Positions 1 to 5,859 of a stretch of 8,514 bases of DNA are shown here, piece by piece (the first letter of the stretch is position 1; each line of letters begins with the position of its first letter). The stretch covers positions 1-8,514 of the forward strand of contig JAEYSJ010000026.1 in the NCBI GenBank assembly GCA_023434855.1, written 5' to 3'. Below the pieces are notes generated by a model. The model made no database searches. It was not told the origin of the DNA and was given only the letters and a program-made list of their open reading frames with translations. The DNA is from Bacillota bacterium (lineage in GTDB: Bacteria; Bacillota_C; Negativicutes; JAEYSJ01). A program made the position numbers and the translations under genes.

Positions 1-529
1 GGATAGCCCTGGCCCCGTATCCAATTGCTGTCAAACCACTTGCCCTGCTGGAGTCAATTGTTTTACTATGTCCTTTTATTTTATTCTTAATTGTAATTTC
101 TCCCTGAGGAGCCGCCGGAAACCATGCTGTGCCGACAAAAGGACTAAACTCGTCAACCCCTTTGGTATGCAGCAATCTTAACTGAAGATCATTAAAAGTC
201 CATCCGCCAAAACAATTGCCTATATATGTCCCGAATCTACTCTTATCAACCGCATTCAAATCGATTTTGCTGTCCTTGATTGCCAGATCACTTGCCGCAA
301 CTGCATATTTTGTGAAAATATCATATTTATGGGCTTGCCTTGCCGGTATAAAATCTGTATCCATAAAACCTTTGACTTCTCCGGCCATTTTGACTGAAAA
401 TTTTTCCGTATCAAACTTAGTAATATGGTCTACGCAGTTTTTTCCTGCTACAGAATTTTTCCAAACCTCATCTTTTCCAATACCATTCGGGGCAATAACA
501 CCCAAACCGGTTATCACAACTCTCCTCAT
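1..529 (-). CDS. Ketosynthase beta / chain-length factor, N-terminal part (runs off the left edge)
   Basis: Only the first 176 residues are visible. The protein is a thiolase-fold ketosynthase homologue: it opens with RRVVITGLGVIAPNG and has the YDIFTKYAVAA helix (about residues 69-79) typical of FabF-like enzymes. Aligned with the neighbouring ketosynthase, the nucleophile-elbow motif TGCAAGLDAIG becomes SSRASGLTAIG, so the catalytic Cys is Arg162 (codon at 44-46). Loss of this Cys is the hallmark of KS-beta subunits of type II polyketide synthases, which pair with KS-alpha and set chain length; Gln is the best-known replacement there, so Arg is noteworthy. The ATG at 527-529 overlaps the TGA of the upstream gene (ATGA, 526-529), and an AAGGAG site lies at 540-545, so translation is probably coupled to give equal subunits. 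I infer a non-condensing partner. The two catalytic His regions lie outside the window. Confidence 0.88.
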   Translation of the reverse strand, partial: MRRVVITGLGVIAPNGIGKDEVWKNSVAGKNCVDHITKFDTEKFSVKMAGEVKGFMDTDFIPARQAHKYDIFTKYAVAASDLAIKDSKIDLNAVDKSRFGTYIGNCFGGWTFNDLQLRLLHTKGVDEFSPFVGTAWFPAAPQGEITIKNKIKGHSKTIDSSRASGLTAIGYGARAI

Positions 530-1830
530 AACCGTTGTTCTCCTTCTAAAGCAGATTCAATTCCAAATACTAATGCACTGTGTATCCCGGAAAAACCACT
601 GGCATCTTTTAGAATTAGTTTTAAATCATCTTTTTTTATACTTTTGTTTGGTACATAATTCAGGTCACATCTACTATCCGGATTCTCATAATTTATTGTC
701 GGGTGAATTTCCTTAGTAACCAATGATTGGACACAGGCGACAACTTCCATTGCACTTGCCGCAGCCAATGCATGGCCATTCATTGATTTCAGCGAACTGA
801 CAGGTATTTCGTATGCCCTGTTTCCCAGTACTGCTTTATAAGCCGCCGTTCCATTGACGTCATTTTGCTGCGTAGAACTGCCATGAGAATTTATATAGTC
901 GATTTGCTCCGGAGACACGCCGGCATCGTCTAAAGCAATTTCTAAAGCTCTTCTTAGATCCTCGCCGTCTGGCAGCAATTCTGTCATATGATAAGCATTA
1001 CAGGTTGAGCCATGTCCATAGATTTCCGCTAATATAGTTGCGCCTCTTTTTAGAGCATGCTCCCTCTCTTCTAATATAAGTATTCCGCATCCTTCCCCTA
1101 AAACAAAGCCGTCACGTTCTTTATCAAATGGCCGGGATGCTTTTTCCGGTGTATCATTTCTTTTGGATGATACTGCACCTAGAACATCAAAAGCTGCAAG
1201 TGTAACTGGACATATTGGCGCCTCGGAAGCTCCGGTAATCATTACATCCGAATACCCATTCCTGATCATGTCAAAACTAAAGCCTATCGCATCTAATCCA
1301 GCCGCACAGCCTGTTGGCAAAGTGGGACACGGCCCCCGAAAATTAAACTCTGCTGCTACTTCGAGAGAAGCAGTACTATAGGTAAGTGCCGGATACAAAG
1401 CTTTACTTGTCCATGCGGCATTAAACGGTTCAGTGCAGTTTTCCGTTTGCCGCAAAAATTCTTCTTCCATAAAAGGTGTGCCGGTTATAGCATTGGCAAT
1501 ACTGACACCGGCCCTTCTCAGGTTAATTTCACTAATATCGATATTTGATTCTTTCATAGCCATTTTGGCGGCTGCTACTGCAAATTGGGCATATCTGTCT
1601 AATCTCAATATCTGGTTTTCTTTTAATTCAAATTCTTTGGGATCAAAATTATCAACAGGAGCACATATTTGGGATTTATATTGGTCTACCGGGAATCTAT
1701 CAATTTTTTTTACACCGGATTTTCCGTTAATACAATTTTTCCAGAATTCATCCTTCCCAATGCCAAGCGGGGAAATAATTCCTAAGCCAGTCACTACTAC
1801 TCTTCGCTTTTCCGCTAATCTGTTTTTCAT
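526..1830 (-). CDS. Type II polyketide ketosynthase alpha (FabF-like condensing enzyme)
   Basis: This 434-residue protein has full family length. It should catalyse decarboxylative condensation of malonyl-ACP with the growing chain in the cytoplasm. The triad is visible: Cys175 in PTGCAAG, His316 in NSHGSST and His353 in KSMNGHA, with Lys348 just before. The stretches CNAYHMTELLPDG (about 277-289) and SSTQQND (318-324) resemble KS-alpha subunits of aromatic type II polyketide synthases more than housekeeping FabF. The usual glycine-rich GHxxGAAG after His353 reads GHALAAAS, a variant I believe occurs in non-actinobacterial type II systems. The ATG at 1830 is preceded by AAGGAGGT at 1842-1849, about 11 nt away. 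It follows the ACP gene after a structured 204-nt gap and overlaps the KS-beta gene by 4 nt. A primary-metabolism FabF is less likely because of this paired arrangement. Confidence 0.93.
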   Translation of the reverse strand: MKNRLAEKRRVVVTGLGIISPLGIGKDEFWKNCINGKSGVKKIDRFPVDQYKSQICAPVDNFDPKEFELKENQILRLDRYAQFAVAAAKMAMKESNIDISEINLRRAGVSIANAITGTPFMEEEFLRQTENCTEPFNAAWTSKALYPALTYSTASLEVAAEFNFRGPCPTLPTGCAAGLDAIGFSFDMIRNGYSDVMITGASEAPICPVTLAAFDVLGAVSSKRNDTPEKASRPFDKERDGFVLGEGCGILILEEREHALKRGATILAEIYGHGSTCNAYHMTELLPDGEDLRRALEIALDDAGVSPEQIDYINSHGSSTQQNDVNGTAAYKAVLGNRAYEIPVSSLKSMNGHALAAASAMEVVACVQSLVTKEIHPTINYENPDSRCDLNYVPNKSIKKDDLKLILKDASGFSGIHSALVFGIESALEGEQRL

Positions 1831-1841
1831 TTCTTCCCTTT

Positions 1842-1849
1842 ACCTCCTT
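1842..1849 (-). promoter_or_regulatory. Ribosome binding site of KS-alpha
   Basis: AAGGAGGT on the minus strand, about 11 nt before the ATG at 1830. It fixes that start and directly abuts the 35-bp tandem repeat upstream, so anything binding the repeat could affect ribosome access. Confidence 0.75.
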
Positions 1850-1850
1850 G

Positions 1851-1920
1851 ATTAAGAAAAACGTTCCGTTTTCGTACTGTGAAGAATTAAGAAAAACGTG
1901 TCGTTTTCGTACTGTAAAGA
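1851..1920. repeat. Two 35-bp tandem repeats with palindromic cores
   Basis: Units 1851-1885 and 1886-1920 match at 32 of 35 positions. Each contains a perfect inverted repeat AAAACG-NNN-CGTTTT (1857-1871 and 1892-1906). The arms are identical in both units; two of the three differences fall in the 3-nt spacer. On the minus strand each core is followed by TTTTTCTT, so the RNA could form small hairpins with U-rich tails. They sit between the ACP gene and the KS-alpha ribosome site. Paired operator sites or weak RNA hairpins are both possible; I know no protein with this site. Confidence 0.8.
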
Positions 1921-1929
1921 ATTTAAGTT

Positions 1930-1980
1930 ACTTTTCGGCTAAACTGCAGGTAATTAACTGTTTGCACTTGCCCGAAAAGT
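1930..1980. repeat. Inverted repeat in the ACP-KS-alpha gap
   Basis: ACTTTTCGG (1930-1938) and CCGAAAAGT (1972-1980) are perfect 9-bp arms around a 33-nt loop. A second small inverted repeat, CTGACA/TGTCAG, lies at 1989-2016, overlapping the palindrome TTGTCTGACAA (minus strand). With the tandem repeat, these make most of the 204-nt gap structured. I see no convincing promoter or ORF in it. RNA processing or balancing of ACP and ketosynthase output is a guess. Confidence 0.5.
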
Positions 1981-2034
1981 TATAAATTCTGACACAGTTA
2001 GAACATCCATTGTCAGACAAGCCAACTAAAAATT

Positions 2035-2271
2035 TCAACATGCCTTTTTCTTTTCTGCAATATGCATAAACAAGTTTTGAACAGTATCCGCCTCTTTTAT
2101 TTCGCAGACATCTACATGACAGTTGAAAATTTTAGTTATATCGCGGCACAAACTAACCATCTCGATTGAATCAACACCTATTTCTTTCGATAGCGATGTA
2201 GTAGCAGCAATATCACCACTGGGAATTCTTAAAGATTTGGCGATTACCTCAATCAAATTTTTTTGCTCCAT
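2035..2271 (-). CDS. Acyl carrier protein of the polyketide synthase
   Basis: A 78-residue protein, the normal size for a discrete ACP. It carries growing acyl chains on a 4'-phosphopantetheine arm between the malonyltransferase and the ketosynthase pair. The attachment site is Ser35 in GVDSIEM, with Ile in place of the more usual Leu of the DSL motif. Hydrophobic helix positions before and after it fit the four-helix ACP fold. The C-terminus is basic and ends in Cys (KKKAC). The ATG at 2271 follows a purine-rich AAAGGA ribosome site in the 31-nt gap after the malonyltransferase gene, so the two are surely co-transcribed. Its divergence from housekeeping AcpP (which usually has DSLDxVE) and its place between MAT and KS genes point to a dedicated polyketide ACP. 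Confidence 0.92.
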   Translation of the reverse strand: MEQKNLIEVIAKSLRIPSGDIAATTSLSKEIGVDSIEMVSLCRDITKIFNCHVDVCEIKEADTVQNLFMHIAEKKKAC

Positions 2272-2302
2272 TATTTTTCACTTTCCTTTCATACTTGTTA
2301 TT

Positions 2303-3214
2303 TTATGATGCCTGGACAGCTTCCCGGCTAATTCCAAATTGATTACCATCAATAATAACTGGTTTTGTTTCCTTTTTTATTCGCTGAACCAGCCCGGTTA
2401 AAACCTGCCCTGGTCCGATCTCTTCAAATTCCATTTCGCCTAGTCCCATCAAATAGCGAATACTATCCGTCCATTTGACAGGATGCGTAATCTGTTGAAT
2501 TAGATTATGCTTAATTTCCAGTTGCTTATATGGTCTGGCGTGAACATTTGAGATTACTGGAATTATCAATTTCCCAAACTGGAATGAATGTACGAAACTC
2601 TCAAATTCCCCTTTGGCTTCCTCCATATAGCGAGAATGAAAAGCACCGCTTGTTCTTAAACGAAGAAATATTTTAACGTCTTTATTTTTTTCAAATATAG
2701 TTTCAGCACGATCAATATCATTTTTTAAACCGGATATTACAATTTGTGAAGGAGAATTGTAATTTGCAATATCTATTTTCCGCAAATAATTCTCCTTCAA
2801 AATCTTAGTAACTTGCTCTTCGTTTAAGCCGATAATTGCTGCCATGCCACCGCCGACAGCTCTACTCATTAATTCACCTCTCTTTTGCACCAATCTTAAT
2901 CCTGCTGCAAAATCAAATGCCCCTGCTGCAAACAGTGCGTTATACTCCCCTAGACTATGACCGGCTGCGTAATCCGGTTTTTTGCCAGTCTCTTTTAATA
3001 TTTTCAAATAACTTAATGCGTTCACAACATATATAGCAGGTTGAGTATATTGAGTCTGCGATAAGTTTAGATTAGGATCTTCAAGACATAGTTCTTTAAT
3101 TGAATATCCCAAAATATCATCCGCCTGGGCTGTATACTCTTTAAACTCATCAAAAAGATTTTTTCCCATCTCTTTAAATTGGGAACCTTGCCCGGGAAAA
3201 ACGTAAGTAGTCAT
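2303..3214 (-). CDS. Malonyl-CoA:ACP transacylase, trans-acting polyketide type
   Basis: A 303-residue complete acyltransferase that loads malonyl units from CoA onto the ACP. Visible landmarks are the GQGSQ motif (8-12), the nucleophile Ser87 in GHSLGEY, Arg112 in QKRGELM and His193 in GAFHSRY, matching the FabD catalytic layout. The extended run [18 protein letters not shown] and the preceding [18 protein letters not shown] resemble the discrete acyltransferases that serve trans-AT polyketide synthases (PksC-like) rather than housekeeping FabD, judged from memory. The ATG at 3214 has a GGGAG-type site about 12 nt upstream. It is the first gene of the operon; the 878-nt non-coding region before it holds candidate promoters and antisense RNA genes. 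The C-terminus lacks the fused enoylreductase found in some relatives. Confidence 0.93.
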   Translation of the reverse strand: MTTYVFPGQGSQFKEMGKNLFDEFKEYTAQADDILGYSIKELCLEDPNLNLSQTQYTQPAIYVVNALSYLKILKETGKKPDYAAGHSLGEYNALFAAGAFDFAAGLRLVQKRGELMSRAVGGGMAAIIGLNEEQVTKILKENYLRKIDIANYNSPSQIVISGLKNDIDRAETIFEKNKDVKIFLRLRTSGAFHSRYMEEAKGEFESFVHSFQFGKLIIPVISNVHARPYKQLEIKHNLIQQITHPVKWTDSIRYLMGLGEMEFEEIGPGQVLTGLVQRIKKETKPVIIDGNQFGISREAVQAS

Positions 3215-3268
3215 TTATTTCGCCATCTCCCTTTTCCCTAATTTTTCTAAATTTTTAAAATAATTATA

Positions 3269-3297
3269 TTGACTAATACCACCACCTATCTTATAAT
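3269..3297 (+). promoter_or_regulatory. Promoter of small RNA copy 1
   Basis: TTGACT (3269-3274), a 17-nt spacer and TATAAT (3292-3297). One base from the full sigma-70 consensus. The start should fall near 3304. Confidence 0.7.
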
Positions 3298-3303
3298 AAT
3301 AAA

Positions 3304-3393
3304 CAAATGCACACGAAATAAAAGCATGCTGAGCTGCACCCTTAAATCAGAGGATTCCGGCCAAAGAACTTCACTGATTTAGGAGTTGTTTTT
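3304..3393 (+). ncRNA. Candidate small RNA, copy 1 (about 90 nt)
   Basis: Predicted from promoter spacing to a terminator-like hairpin; no known family was recognised. The 3' part pairs CCCTTAAATCAG (3339-3350) with CTGATTTAGGAG (3374-3385), with one mismatch near the base, around a 23-nt loop, followed by TTGTTTTT (3386-3393). The 5' hairpin seen in copy 2 is damaged here: the arms GCACAC and GCATGC leave two adjacent mismatches. The copy may thus be decaying or specialised. It also contains an 18-codon ATG-to-TAG frame at 3326-3382 with no ribosome site. The RNA lies antisense to the presumed 5' leader of the polyketide operon. Confidence 0.5.
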
Positions 3394-3415
3394 CTGGCAT
3401 TCCTGATGAAAAGTC

Positions 3416-3433
3416 TTTTCTAAATTTAGAAAA
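3416..3433. promoter_or_regulatory. 18-bp perfect palindrome upstream of small RNA copy 2
   Basis: TTTTCTAAATTTAGAAAA is fully self-complementary and ends 17 bp before the -35 box of copy 2. A degenerate form (TTTTCTAAATTTTTAAAA, 3243-3260... offset within the duplicated block) precedes copy 1. The place and symmetry suggest an operator for a dimeric regulator, by inference only; in such AT-rich DNA chance symmetry is not excluded. Confidence 0.4.
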
Positions 3434-3450
3434 CTTTTCCAAAAATTACA

Positions 3451-3479
3451 TTGACAAAATTTTACTTGTAATTTATAAT
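3451..3479 (+). promoter_or_regulatory. Perfect consensus promoter of small RNA copy 2
   Basis: TTGACA (3451-3456), 17-nt spacer, TATAAT (3474-3479): an exact sigma-70 consensus, expected to be strong. An 8-bp inverted repeat AAATTACA (3443-3450) / TGTAATTT (3467-3474) brackets the -35 box and touches the -10 box, a possible repressor site. The start should fall near 3486. Confidence 0.82.
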
Positions 3480-3485
3480 TATAAA

Positions 3486-3578
3486 CAAATGCATACGAAA
3501 TAAAAGTATGCTGAGCTACGCCCTTAAATCAGAGGATTCCGGCCAAAGAACTTCACTGATTTAGGGGTGTTGTTTTTT
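3486..3578 (+). ncRNA. Candidate small RNA, copy 2 (about 93 nt)
   Basis: This is the better-preserved copy. It has a 5' hairpin GCATAC-(9 nt)-GTATGC (3491-3511), then a 12-bp stem CCCTTAAATCAG (3521-3532) / CTGATTTAGGGG (3556-3567, one G-U pair) with a 23-nt loop, and a tail TGTTGTTTTTT ending at 3578. The stem plus T6 run looks like an intrinsic terminator, which makes the plus strand the sense strand; in the opposite direction no U-run follows the stem. No ribosome site is seen before the 18-codon frame at 3508-3564. No known riboswitch or RNA family was recognised. The loop AGGATTCCGGCCAAAGAACTTCA is identical in both copies and is the likely functional part. Confidence 0.6.
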
Positions 3579-3580
3579 AG

Positions 3581-3596
3581 AAAGATACTTATCTTT
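3581..3596. promoter_or_regulatory. Palindrome between the small RNAs and the minus-strand promoters
   Basis: AAAGATA-CT-TATCTTT, 7-bp perfect arms, just after the copy-2 terminator. It lies about 45 nt downstream of the start expected from the proximal minus-strand promoter. It could be an operator or an RNA hairpin; the function is unknown. Confidence 0.35.
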
Positions 3597-3644
3597 TGTT
3601 AATTTTGTTTGAGTTATATATTACAAACTTAATTTTGCAACTTA

Positions 3645-3673
3645 AATTTACTATAAATTTCCATTTCTGTCAA
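3645..3673 (-). promoter_or_regulatory. Proximal candidate promoter of the polyketide operon
   Basis: Minus strand: TTGACA (3668-3673), 17-nt spacer, TAAATT (3645-3650, 4 of 6 to consensus). Its spacer ends in TTTATAG like that of the distal promoter, showing common descent. Transcription would start near 3638 and reach the malonyltransferase after a leader of about 420 nt that crosses both small RNA genes in antisense. Confidence 0.55.
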
Positions 3674-3685
3674 TATGGTTGCAAC

Positions 3686-3731
3686 AAATATAATTGTTAA
3701 ATTAAATTTACATTTATCAACAATTATATTT
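3686..3731. promoter_or_regulatory. 13-bp perfect inverted repeat upstream of the proximal promoter
   Basis: AAATATAATTGTT (3686-3698) and AACAATTATATTT (3719-3731) enclose 20 nt and end 12 bp upstream of the proximal -35 box. On the plus strand a T-rich tail (TGTTTTTTT, to 3740) follows, so it could also stop plus-strand transcription, although the stem is AT-only apart from one pair. An operator or a weak terminator. Confidence 0.45.
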
Positions 3732-3742
3732 TGTTTTTTTAT

Positions 3743-3758
3743 TCAATCAACCGATTGA
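3743..3758. promoter_or_regulatory. Palindromic operator-like site between the two minus-strand promoters
   Basis: TCAATC-AACC-GATTGA has perfect 6-bp arms, and the overlapping AATCAA-CCGA-TTGATT (3745-3760) forms a second symmetry. It lies some 16-30 nt downstream of the start expected from the distal promoter. Its size and base pattern would suit a TetR-like dimer, but no regulator gene is in view, so that is only a suggestion. Confidence 0.4.
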
Positions 3759-3780
3759 TTTGTTTTGTATATTATTGCCT

Positions 3781-3809
3781 ATATTACTATAAATACCCAA
3801 TACTGTCAA
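3781..3809 (-). promoter_or_regulatory. Distal candidate promoter of the polyketide operon
   Basis: Minus strand: TTGACA (3804-3809), 17-nt spacer, TAATAT (3781-3786, 4 of 6 to consensus). The spacer, with TTTATAG at its end, matches that of the proximal promoter 136 bp away; the two were probably duplicated together with their upstream inverted repeats. Confidence 0.5.
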
Positions 3810-3819
3810 TATAACTACG

Positions 3820-3860
3820 CAAATGTAATTATTAACTTAATTTTACATTTGTTAATAATT
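3820..3860. promoter_or_regulatory. Two interlocked inverted repeats upstream of the distal promoter
   Basis: CAAATGTAA (3820-3828) / TTACATTTG (3843-3851) are 9-bp perfect arms. AATTATTAAC (3827-3836) / GTTAATAATT (3851-3860) are 10-bp perfect arms that interlock with the first pair. The block ends 10 bp upstream of the distal -35 box and corresponds to the inverted repeat at 3686-3731 of the proximal unit. An activator or repressor site is the simplest reading. Confidence 0.45.
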
Positions 3861-3934
3861 GCTTTTCTTGCTTTTTTCTATTTATTAAGTGTACTCGTCC
3901 AGCTAAAGCTGAACATCGAGACTTCGATAAAATG

Positions 3935-4093
3935 AGGCTGTCCAAAAAGCAAACGTTCGAAAGATAACAATTCACTAGGTAAACATTTTTGAAGTAAAAA
4001 AGCGCAGGCTTGCACCATTTAAAGTGTAAAAGCCTACGCTTTTAATCTTGTACCCCCACTTTGCCAGAGGACAAGTTGCTTTTGGGGCAGCCT
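3935..4093. mobile_element. 159-bp MITE-like element with terminal inverted repeats
   Basis: AGGCTGTCCAAAAAGCAA (3935-3952) and the complement of 4076-4093 match at 16 of 18 positions. Ends of the form GGCTGTCCxAAAAGC recall transposase-encoding insertion sequences of Firmicutes (IS1182/IS5-like, from memory). The interior has no ORF and holds a strong hairpin. The right end reaches the stop codon of the chemotaxis gene. No clear target-site duplication is visible, so the element is either old or not a true transposon. A non-autonomous element is the best reading. Confidence 0.5.
3998..4043 (-). terminator. Bidirectional intrinsic terminator after the chemotaxis gene
   Basis: AAAAGCG-C-AGGCTT (3998-4011) pairs with AAGCCT-A-CGCTTTT (4030-4043): 13 bp with one mismatch, and GCAC/GTGT can extend it into the loop. 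On the minus strand the stem is followed by a T6 run, suiting termination of the chemotaxis gene. It lies inside the MITE-like element, which may thus have supplied the terminator. Confidence 0.75.
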
Positions 4094-5766
4094 TATGCCT
4101 TAAATTCACTTACTGCCTTCTGTAGTTCCTGGGCCATCTTGGAAAGACTTAGACTAAATGCCGCTATTTCTTCCATGGCGGCAGACTGTTCTTGGGTAGC
4201 GGCAGATACTGTCTCCGTTTGGACGGCAATGTTTTTACTGGCACTATCAATAGTAGTCATTGAAGATAAAACATTTTCACTTTTGGCATGTATTGATGCA
4301 ATGGCTTCAGATATAAGGACAATTTTTGCTGATACTTCTGCTACCAAAGATGCAATACCGCTGAAAGACTGTCCTGCTATAGTAACAACTTCAGTTCCAG
4401 TCTTTGCCTCATGTGTACCCTCATTCATTGCCTGGACGGCCTGTTCCGTATCATTTTGGATAGAAGCAATCAGATGGGCAATCTTTTGCGCTGCCGCTTG
4501 AGATTGCTCCGCCAGTTTTCTTACCTCTTCCGCAACCACCGCAAATCCCCGGCCGTTTTCGCCGGCCCTTGCTGCCTCAATCGCGGCGTTAAGGGCTAAA
4601 AGATTGGTTTGCCCTGCAATATTGGATATTACATCAGTAATCTCGCCTATTTCGTAGGAACGTTCCCCAAGTTTCACAACTACTTTAGCAGATTTACTGA
4701 CGGTCTGCTCGATATTTGCCATCTGGTTAATAGCCCTGGATACTGCTTCAGTACCATTGCGGGCTTCGCTGCTGGTTTTTGCTGATATTGTCTCAACATC
4801 AGCTATATCGGCAGCTACTTTCCTGAGAGTTGTAGTCATGTTTGCTGTTTCGCTGACTGCTTCTTGAATTGAAGTCTGCTGTTTTACAGTACCTTGGGCT
4901 ACTTCTTGAATTATTAAAGCTACCTGGCCGGCTGCGCGGCTTGACTGATCCGCAGTAGCGGTTAACTCTTCTGATGATGCAGCTACCTGTTCAGCGTTAG
5001 AGTGTACATCGGCAACCATCTGGCGCAATACGGAAGTAATTTTGGCAAAAGATTTAACCAGGTTGCCAATCTCATCGTCGGCATAAGTAGCAGCGGCAAA
5101 ATTCAAATCACCGCTGTCCATATACTTCGCTATCCTGATAATAGGTTTGGTAATGGTTCGAGTAATATAGATACCTGATAATAAGCCAACGGCAATTACC
5201 GTTCCGGAAATAGCCAGAATAAGGAATAACAATTTACCTGCAAGACTTTCAGCTTGTTGCTTCTGCTGTATATTTCTATCCAGGCTAATTTTTACAAGCT
5301 CATCAAAAGAAGTTTGCAAATCTTTGCGGGCCTTTCTCCCTAATTCAAAGGACAGCTTTTGCGCCTCTTGCGGCTTACCGGCATTATATGTATCTATCAC
5401 TGCAAGGTTTATTCCGGTAAAGGTTTGATGGGTATTGGCAATCTTGTCCAGCAGCTCCTTTTCCTCTTCTGTTTTGAGCAGCGGGGTAATCAATGCAATT
5501 CGTTTCTTAACATTCTCAGATTTGTCCACAATTTCCTGACGAAATTCCTTGCCTTGGGTTAATAGGAACCCTCTCTCATCATTGGCCTGTCCGGTAAAGT
5601 AAAATTGGATTTCGCGAAGGTATATAATTTTTGCATCCGATTCATCAGTAATTGCCTGGTAGGTATTCTTAATGATATTAAAGCCGTAAACTGAGGAAAT
5701 AGTAATTGCTGTTATTAGGATCGAAATAGCGACATAGCCTAAAATTAATTTTGTTTTAATTTTCAA
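4093..5766 (-). CDS. Methyl-accepting chemotaxis protein with a periplasmic 4-helix-bundle sensor
   Basis: A 557-residue transmembrane chemoreceptor that signals to CheA/CheW. Order of parts: TM1 (about 7-29); an extracytoplasmic, mostly helical sensor (30-177) with the NDERGFLL stretch common in 4HB_MCP domains; TM2 (178-201); HAMP (about 202-254, with TKPI at 206-209 and DDEIGNL at 230-236); then a long coiled-coil signalling domain. The highly conserved hairpin tip is at about 380-422 ([17 protein letters not shown]...). No C-terminal NWETF-like receptor pentapeptide is present; it ends EFKA. The start is TTG (5764-5766), set by AGGAGG 8 nt upstream; no in-frame ATG lies nearby. It is monocistronic, with its own promoter and terminator. 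The ligand cannot be told from the sequence. Confidence 0.96.
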   Translation of the reverse strand: MKIKTKLILGYVAISILITAITISSVYGFNIIKNTYQAITDESDAKIIYLREIQFYFTGQANDERGFLLTQGKEFRQEIVDKSENVKKRIALITPLLKTEEEKELLDKIANTHQTFTGINLAVIDTYNAGKPQEAQKLSFELGRKARKDLQTSFDELVKISLDRNIQQKQQAESLAGKLLFLILAISGTVIAVGLLSGIYITRTITKPIIRIAKYMDSGDLNFAAATYADDEIGNLVKSFAKITSVLRQMVADVHSNAEQVAASSEELTATADQSSRAAGQVALIIQEVAQGTVKQQTSIQEAVSETANMTTTLRKVAADIADVETISAKTSSEARNGTEAVSRAINQMANIEQTVSKSAKVVVKLGERSYEIGEITDVISNIAGQTNLLALNAAIEAARAGENGRGFAVVAEEVRKLAEQSQAAAQKIAHLIASIQNDTEQAVQAMNEGTHEAKTGTEVVTIAGQSFSGIASLVAEVSAKIVLISEAIASIHAKSENVLSSMTTIDSASKNIAVQTETVSAATQEQSAAMEEIAAFSLSLSKMAQELQKAVSEFKA

Positions 5767-5810
5767 TGAATAATCCTCCTGTCATAGTTGAATAAGCCTT
5801 GCTAAAAACA

Positions 5811-5859
5811 TAAAAAGACTACCTCAGAAACAAGAAACTAAGGTAGTCTCCCTTGACTA
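5811..5859 (-). promoter_or_regulatory. Possible attenuator in the chemotaxis gene leader
   Basis: Minus strand: AGACTACCT (5841-5849) pairs with AGGTAGTCT (5816-5824), a perfect 9-bp stem with a 16-nt loop, followed by TTTTA. This looks like an intrinsic terminator placed between the promoter and the gene. Just before it TAGTC (5855-5859) can instead pair with GACTA (5844-5848) around AAGGGA, which would break the terminator stem. Two mutually exclusive folds suggest conditional read-through. The sensed signal is unknown, and the leader is too short to match a riboswitch class I recognise. Confidence 0.5.

Larger units (their letters stand above)
3243..3578 (+). repeat. Direct duplication of a promoter-RNA-terminator module
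   Basis: Two copies lie 182 bp apart. Over 3301-3383 against 3483-3565 they differ at only 4 of 83 positions. Upstream they share diverged parts: a TTTTCTAAATTT block (3243-3254 and 3416-3427), a TTGAC -35 box and a TATAAT box. Between the -35 and -10 boxes the copies hardly match, so the promoter elements were kept while the spacer drifted. The duplication therefore covers a whole transcription unit. Confidence 0.85.

Noticed and set aside
216..716. 166-codon plus-strand frame across the ketosynthase genes
   Set aside because: It is antisense to two well-supported ketosynthase genes and resembles no known protein.
1900..2034. Riboswitch or internal promoter between ACP and KS-alpha
   Set aside because: The inverted repeats match no riboswitch consensus I know (cyclic di-GMP, cobalamin and preQ1 considered), and no -35/-10 pair with proper spacing was found.
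3243..3862. CRISPR array
   Set aside because: The repeats are only two copies each, long, and include promoters and terminators; there are no regularly spaced short repeats.
3851..3930. 12-codon minus-strand frame (MFSFSWTSTLNK) as a gene remnant
   Set aside because: Too short and without a ribosome site or recognisable homology; the small inverted repeats CAGCT-AA-AGCTG (3900-3911) and ATCGA/TCGAT (3915-3928) are also too short to call.
4061..4501. 146-codon plus-strand frame opposite the chemotaxis gene
   Set aside because: Antisense to the repetitive coiled-coil coding region; such regions often leave the opposite frame open.
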